Shown: positions 60,316 to 64,000 of the stretch, piece after piece | Numbering within the stretch: the first letter of the stretch is position 1 | Layout: the number at the start of each line of letters is the position of its first letter | Origin: Christensenellaceae bacterium | GTDB lineage: Bacteria > Bacillota > Clostridia > Christensenellales > Aristaeellaceae | Length of the DNA: 64,000 nt | Direction: 5' to 3' | NCBI GenBank assembly: GCA_020025205.1 | Contig: JAHHSO010000004.1 | Location: 1-64,000, forward strand | Program-made: the position numbers and the translations under genes | The notes under the pieces: generated by a model | Seen by the model: the letters and a program-made list of their open reading frames with translations, nothing else | Database searches by the model: none | Told to the model about the DNA's origin: nothing

Positions 60316-62040
60316 TCAGGCCCCCTTCACATACTGTTCCAGTTCATCCTGCGCATCCCACAGTCTGCGGTATACGCCGTTTTCTTCAAAGAGCTGCTGA
60401 TGCGTTCCTGCTTCCACAACAGCGCCGTTTTCCATCACATAGATGTTGTCCGCTGTCACAACGTTGGCCAGGCGGTGAGAAATCATCACAACCGTCTTTT
60501 TTTCTGCCAGCCGATGGATCTCTGCCATAATGTCATTTTCACTTTCCACATCAATGTTGGATGTTGCCTCATCGAAAATGTACGCCGGACTGTCGTGCAG
60601 GATCGCGCGTGCCAAAGCCAGCCGCTGACGCTGACCGCCGGACAGGTTGCTGCCCTTTTCATTCAGCACCGTATCCAACCCTTTCTCACCCTTGAGAAAT
60701 GCCCAGAGCTTCACCCTTTTCAGCACTTCCTGCATCTTCGCATCATCCGCGTCAGGATTGCCCATCAGCAGATTTTCCCGAACGGTTCCCTTAAAGAGAT
60801 AGCTCTGATGGCTGACATAAGTGAACTTCTGCATCAGGCTTGTTTCAGAAACCTGCTCAAGCGCCGTTCCGCCAATCGTCACGCTGCCCGTCCAGCCTTT
60901 GTTGCGCCCCATCAGAATCCCTGCCATGGTAGACTTGCCGCATCCGCTCATTCCAACAATGGCGGTAAAACTGCCCATTGGGAACTGCATGTCGATGTTC
61001 TTCAAAATCTGCCTGTCCTGCTCATAGGCAAAGCACACATTTTTTACTTCGACCGTGCAGTCGTCCCCAATCTGTGCCGTACCATCCGGTTCTTCCTTCT
61101 GATCGATCAGCTTGAAAATCTTATCCGATGCTGCCATGCCGTTCATGGCAATATGGAAGAAGCTGCCCAGCATTCGCATGGGAATGAAAAAATCCGCAGA
61201 CAGAAGGATCATGAGCAGGCAGCCCTGTAAATCCACCTTGCCCGCTCGCATCTGCGTCACCGCCATGATGACGCCCAGCGCAGCACCGCCGTAGGCCACA
61301 AGATCCATGATCGTGATGGAATTGAGCTGCATGGTCAGCACCTTCATCGTGATCTTACGAAATTTCTCGGCCTCCTCGTTCATCTTTTTGTGTTTGATTT
61401 CGTCTGCCTGATAAATTTTCAGTGTCGTCAAACCCTGCAAGTTTTCCAAGAACGTATCTCCAAGTCCGGTATACTGATCCCAGTATTTGGAAAGAAGCTT
61501 TTTGGCCCAGGTCTGAACAGCGGCAATAGAAATCGGGATCAGCGGCACACAAACCAGCAGCACCAGCGCAGAAGGCATGTTAACCGTGCTCATTGCCGCA
61601 AACAGCGTCAGCGGCGCTATCATCGCATAAAAAAACTGCGGCAGATAGGCGCCGAAATACGTTTCCAGCTGGTCAATTCCCTCCACAGCCATCTGCACCA
61701 CTTCGGAAGTCTGCACCTTCTCCCTATACGCGCTGCCAAGTCGAAGAAGCTTTTCATAAATCATCTGCCGAAGCGTAATTTTGACGGTCTTTCCTGATAA
61801 ATAGCTCATTTTCGAGGATACAATCGTTAAGCCGCATTTGACCAGCAGCGCCATGACAGCCACAATCAGGGTCTTTTCCCCATCTGCTTCCTGCTTGAGA
61901 AAAAGCTGTGCCAAATAGCGCGTTAATGTGCTCATCAGAACAATGTTTGCAAGAAGCGACAGCCATTGAGAAATGACATTCAAGGCGATGTACTTTTTAC
62001 TGTCTTTCACCATTCCGATCAGCCGTTTGTTGATCATCAT
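60316..62040 (-). CDS. ABC exporter half-transporter 1 (CydD-like)
   Basis: A 574-residue fused permease and ATPase. Walker A is GMSGCGKST, the signature is LSGGQRQRLALA, Walker B is AYIFDEATSNID, and the switch His is in MISHR. It is the first gene of the four-gene operon. A consensus promoter, a small hairpin and a GTTAG-N6-CTAAC dyad lie in its leader. Confidence 0.92.
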   Translation of the reverse strand: MMINKRLIGMVKDSKKYIALNVISQWLSLLANIVLMSTLTRYLAQLFLKQEADGEKTLIVAVMALLVKCGLTIVSSKMSYLSGKTVKITLRQMIYEKLLRLGSAYREKVQTSEVVQMAVEGIDQLETYFGAYLPQFFYAMIAPLTLFAAMSTVNMPSALVLLVCVPLIPISIAAVQTWAKKLLSKYWDQYTGLGDTFLENLQGLTTLKIYQADEIKHKKMNEEAEKFRKITMKVLTMQLNSITIMDLVAYGGAALGVIMAVTQMRAGKVDLQGCLLMILLSADFFIPMRMLGSFFHIAMNGMAASDKIFKLIDQKEEPDGTAQIGDDCTVEVKNVCFAYEQDRQILKNIDMQFPMGSFTAIVGMSGCGKSTMAGILMGRNKGWTGSVTIGGTALEQVSETSLMQKFTYVSHQSYLFKGTVRENLLMGNPDADDAKMQEVLKRVKLWAFLKGEKGLDTVLNEKGSNLSGGQRQRLALARAILHDSPAYIFDEATSNIDVESENDIMAEIHRLAEKKTVVMISHRLANVVTADNIYVMENGAVVEAGTHQQLFEENGVYRRLWDAQDELEQYVKGA

Positions 62041-62075
62041 TTTGCAAAATTCCCTTCTTTTTAGCTTTCGAGAAA

Positions 62076-62091
62076 GTTAGTGTTGTCTAAC
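62076..62091. promoter_or_regulatory. GTTAG-N6-CTAAC dyad before the ABC operon
   Basis: Minus strand GTTAG-ACAACA-CTAAC, 36 bases before the ABC start. It has the same arms and spacing as the two dyads before DUF3793-flavodoxin, and its centre (CAACA) matches the first of them. Confidence 0.75.
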
Positions 62092-62144
62092 CCAAATGGA
62101 TAAAAAAATGTGTCCAGAGGACAGAGAGATTTTTTTCCTGTTGC

Positions 62145-62174
62145 AATATATCAGATTGCGCACGAGTTTGTCAA
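62145..62174 (-). promoter_or_regulatory. Promoter of the ABC-ABC-YgbA-YbaN operon
   Basis: Minus strand TTGACA and TATATT with an 18-base spacer. The leader is about 100 bases and holds a weak hairpin (TGTCC-TCT-GGACA followed by CATTTTTTT) before the dyad. Confidence 0.8.
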
Positions 62175-62307
62175 CCTTTTTTGTACACTGGCTGAACTGA
62201 GAAAATTTTATACAATCAAGCATCACACTGCTCCCGCAGGTTTTTGATCAGGACATTTTTCAAAAAATCCTGCTATTTTAGGGCTATGCAGTCCATGTCA
62301 TTTACGC

Positions 62308-62360
62308 TATAATCAATATACGTTGTTTATTCGTCCTCCGAATTTTCGGAGGGTTCTTTT
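62308..62360 (+). promoter_or_regulatory. -10 element and leader hairpin of the MBOAT gene
   Basis: TATAAT at 62308-62313 has no good -35. At 62335-62352 CCTCCGAA pairs with TTCGGAGG around a 2-base loop and is followed by GTTCTTTT. The hairpin lies between the putative promoter and the gene and might attenuate it. Confidence 0.45.
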
Positions 62361-62406
62361 GCGTTCAGACAATATCGGGCAATGCCCGTCAGACACAGGT
62401 GGAGCT

Positions 62407-63837
62407 ATGATTTTTAATTCTTTCTCGTATCTGATCTTCTTCCCCATTGTAACGCTCATCTACTTCGTAGTGCCTGCGCGCATCCGCTGGGTGTGGCTGC
62501 TTGTTTCCAGCTACTATTTCTACATGAACTGGCACGCAGAATATGCGCTGCTCATGGCAGCCAGCACCGTTGTCACCTACGGCTGTGCGCTGCTTGTTGA
62601 CCGCTTCAAAGAAAAAAAGCATCGAAAGCTTGTGCTCATCCTCGGCATTCTCTTCAACGTCGGCATGCTCGGCTACTTTAAATACACCGGAATGCTTGTG
62701 GATCTTATCAGCCGGATCATGCATGCGTTCGGCTCACAGGCAGTCATGCCCAAGGTAGACATCCTCCTTCCTGTCGGCATCAGCTTCTTCACCTTTCAGG
62801 CGCTCGGATATCTGATTGATGTCTACAAACACCGCGTCAAGCCGGAAACAAATCTCTTCCGATATGCGCTGTTCATTTCCTTCTTCCCGCAGCTGGTTGC
62901 AGGCCCAATTGAGCGTTCCGGCCGCCTGATGCGCCAGCTCGCCCAGCCCCACAGCTTCGACGCCCGGCGCGCCCGGGACGGCCTGCTCATCATGCTTCTG
63001 GGTTTCTTCGAAAAAGTCGTAATTGCGGATCGTGCCGCCATTTATGTAAACGCCATATTCGGCAACTGGATCCATGCTTCCGGTGCGCAGATCGCGCTGG
63101 CAACAGCCGTTTTTGCCATTCAGGATCTCTGCGACTTTGCAGGCTACAGCTACATCGCCATCGGTACGGCGAAAGTGCTGGGAATTGAGCTGATGACCAA
63201 TTTCCGTCAGCCATACTTCGCCCACTCCGTCCAAAACTTCTGGGCACGCTGGCACATCAGCCTGAGTTCCTGGTTTCGCGATTACATCTATTTCCCCCTT
63301 GGCGCCGGCCGCGGCTCCAAACCCCGCCAGATTTTCAACCTCATGGTGGTCTTTACCATCAGCGGCCTTTGGCATGGCGCTGCGCTCAAATTTGTGTTCT
63401 GGGGGATGCTGAACGGCGCTTTGCAGGTTGCGGAGAGCTTCTTTCCTCCCATGCGACCCAAGCGCTTTAAGAAACTGCACCACTTCGCGTGTGTCATGCG
63501 GACGAACTTCTTCATTCTCATCACCATGCTGATCTTCCGTGCAACCTCGCTTACAGCTTCCATGAAGATGCTCTGGCGTATCCCGACTGCATGGAATGCA
63601 CCCGCGCTGGAAGCAAACTTCTCCCCCATGCAGGTGCTCTGCCTGGGAATTTGCACAGTCATCCTCTTCGCCATTGAACTGCTGCACGAAAAGCACAAAA
63701 CCCTCACAGAACTGACCGACAGGCTCCCCTGCTTTGTGCGCGGCATGCTCTATCTGCTGGCTGTGATGGGCATTGTGATCTTCGGCATCTGGGGGCCGGG
63801 ATACAGCGCACAGGCATTCATTTACTTCCAATTCTGA
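62407..63837 (+). CDS. MBOAT-family O-acyltransferase
   Basis: A 476-residue membrane protein with about ten helices of the AlgI/DltB group. PVGISFFTFQALGYLIDVYK and QLVAGPIERSGRL are family motifs, and the catalytic His is in GLWHGAALKFVFWG. It would transfer acyl groups onto an exported polymer. GGTGGAG precedes the ATG at 62407. The next gene begins 12 bases later and is probably its partner. Confidence 0.93.
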   Translation: MIFNSFSYLIFFPIVTLIYFVVPARIRWVWLLVSSYYFYMNWHAEYALLMAASTVVTYGCALLVDRFKEKKHRKLVLILGILFNVGMLGYFKYTGMLVDLISRIMHAFGSQAVMPKVDILLPVGISFFTFQALGYLIDVYKHRVKPETNLFRYALFISFFPQLVAGPIERSGRLMRQLAQPHSFDARRARDGLLIMLLGFFEKVVIADRAAIYVNAIFGNWIHASGAQIALATAVFAIQDLCDFAGYSYIAIGTAKVLGIELMTNFRQPYFAHSVQNFWARWHISLSSWFRDYIYFPLGAGRGSKPRQIFNLMVVFTISGLWHGAALKFVFWGMLNGALQVAESFFPPMRPKRFKKLHHFACVMRTNFFILITMLIFRATSLTASMKMLWRIPTAWNAPALEANFSPMQVLCLGICTVILFAIELLHEKHKTLTELTDRLPCFVRGMLYLLAVMGIVIFGIWGPGYSAQAFIYFQF

Positions 63838-63849
63838 CAGGCGGTGATC

Positions 63850-64000
63850 ATGATGAAACAGGTACTGAGCGTCATTGTGTGGATTGCAGCGCTCTGCTTC
63901 TGCCTCTTTTTTGCCGACAAGCTGATGCGGCGCGACGATACGGCGCGAAAATTCAACCCTTTCTTTGATGAAAAGCAGCCCATTGATGTCTTTTTTATGG
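63850..64000 (+). CDS. Start of an exported partner protein of MBOAT (partial)
   Basis: The first 50 residues are visible: an N-terminal signal-anchor (VLSVIVWIAALCFCLFFA) and then KFNPFFDEKQPIDVFFMG. The position after an MBOAT gene and the IDVFFMG start fit the SGNH-like partners (DltD/AlgX/AlgJ type) that complete surface O-acylation. The rest lies outside the window. Confidence 0.7.
   Translation, partial: MMKQVLSVIVWIAALCFCLFFADKLMRRDDTARKFNPFFDEKQPIDVFFM

Overview
The window looks like a chromosomal segment of a strictly anaerobic Clostridia-class Bacillota with roughly 50-55% GC. The evidence is the gene content: oxygen-independent NrdD/NrdG, GyrB/GyrA preceded by a RemB-like DUF370 protein, yajC followed by a TIGR04086 membrane protein, ylxM-ffh-rpsP-khpA-rimM, a DUF3793 protein with a flavodoxin, and an FMN riboswitch on ribU. 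Promoters are sigma-A-like and most genes have strong AGGAGG-type ribosome sites; TTG and GTG starts are common (gyrA, lepA, tsaE, the TraX protein, the rhomboid-like protein, sppA). The exact genus cannot be read from the sequence.

Layout. 1-1100: AT-rich, gene-poor stretch with palindromes, small ORFs and terminators, probably the end of an integrated element lying against the 3' end of tRNA-Asn. 1.3-7.2 kb: rhomboid-like protein, then leftward TIGR04086 protein, yajC, tgt, a four-helix membrane protein, tcdA and asnS. 7.2-12.7 kb: decayed DMT-transporter gene, gyrA, gyrB, remB. 12.8-16.9 kb: sppA-like protease, nrdG, nrdD. 16.9-21.6 kb: secreted protein, hemW, lepA, membrane protein. 21.7-26 kb: LUD-domain gene, then alpha/beta hydrolase, membrane-anchored MurF and Ddl as one operon. 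26-31.4 kb: FMN riboswitch-ribU-tsaE-tsaB-rimI, then HAD phosphatase/YdcF and radA. 31.5-39.1 kb: degenerate metallophosphoesterase, TAXI-type TRAP transporter, peptidoglycan-binding protein, HAD, phosphohexomutase. 39.2-49.2 kb: oligopeptidase F, small membrane protein, ferredoxin-like protein, two large secreted proteins, and the SRP/ribosome operon ylxM-ffh-rpsP-khpA-rimM. 49.3-54.1 kb: purL and a divergent TraX-family gene. 54.2-62.2 kb: an accessory region with DUF3793-flavodoxin, a mobA remnant, a MerR regulator divergent from a YitT-like gene, and an ABC-ABC-YgbA-YbaN operon. 62.4-64 kb: MBOAT acyltransferase and the start of its partner gene.

The most interesting signal is in the accessory region. 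The dyad GTTAG-N6-CTAAC occurs in the leaders of both the DUF3793-flavodoxin operon and the ABC-ABC-YgbA-YbaN operon, and I saw it nowhere else. The gene content (flavodoxin, CydDC-like ABC pair, nitrosative-stress-linked YgbA) suggests an iron- or redox-responsive regulon. A second redox hint is a Crp/Fnr-type dyad centred at about -41.5 of a ferredoxin-like gene at 42.2 kb. A MerR-type promoter with a 19-bp spacer and a dyad drives the YitT-like gene. Other observations are two PurBox-like sites between purL and the TraX gene, a metallophosphoesterase that has lost several metal ligands, a Ddl with Phe at the DdlB Tyr216 position, GyrA with Gly at the quinolone-linked Asp87 position, and essential t6A genes downstream of an FMN riboswitch.
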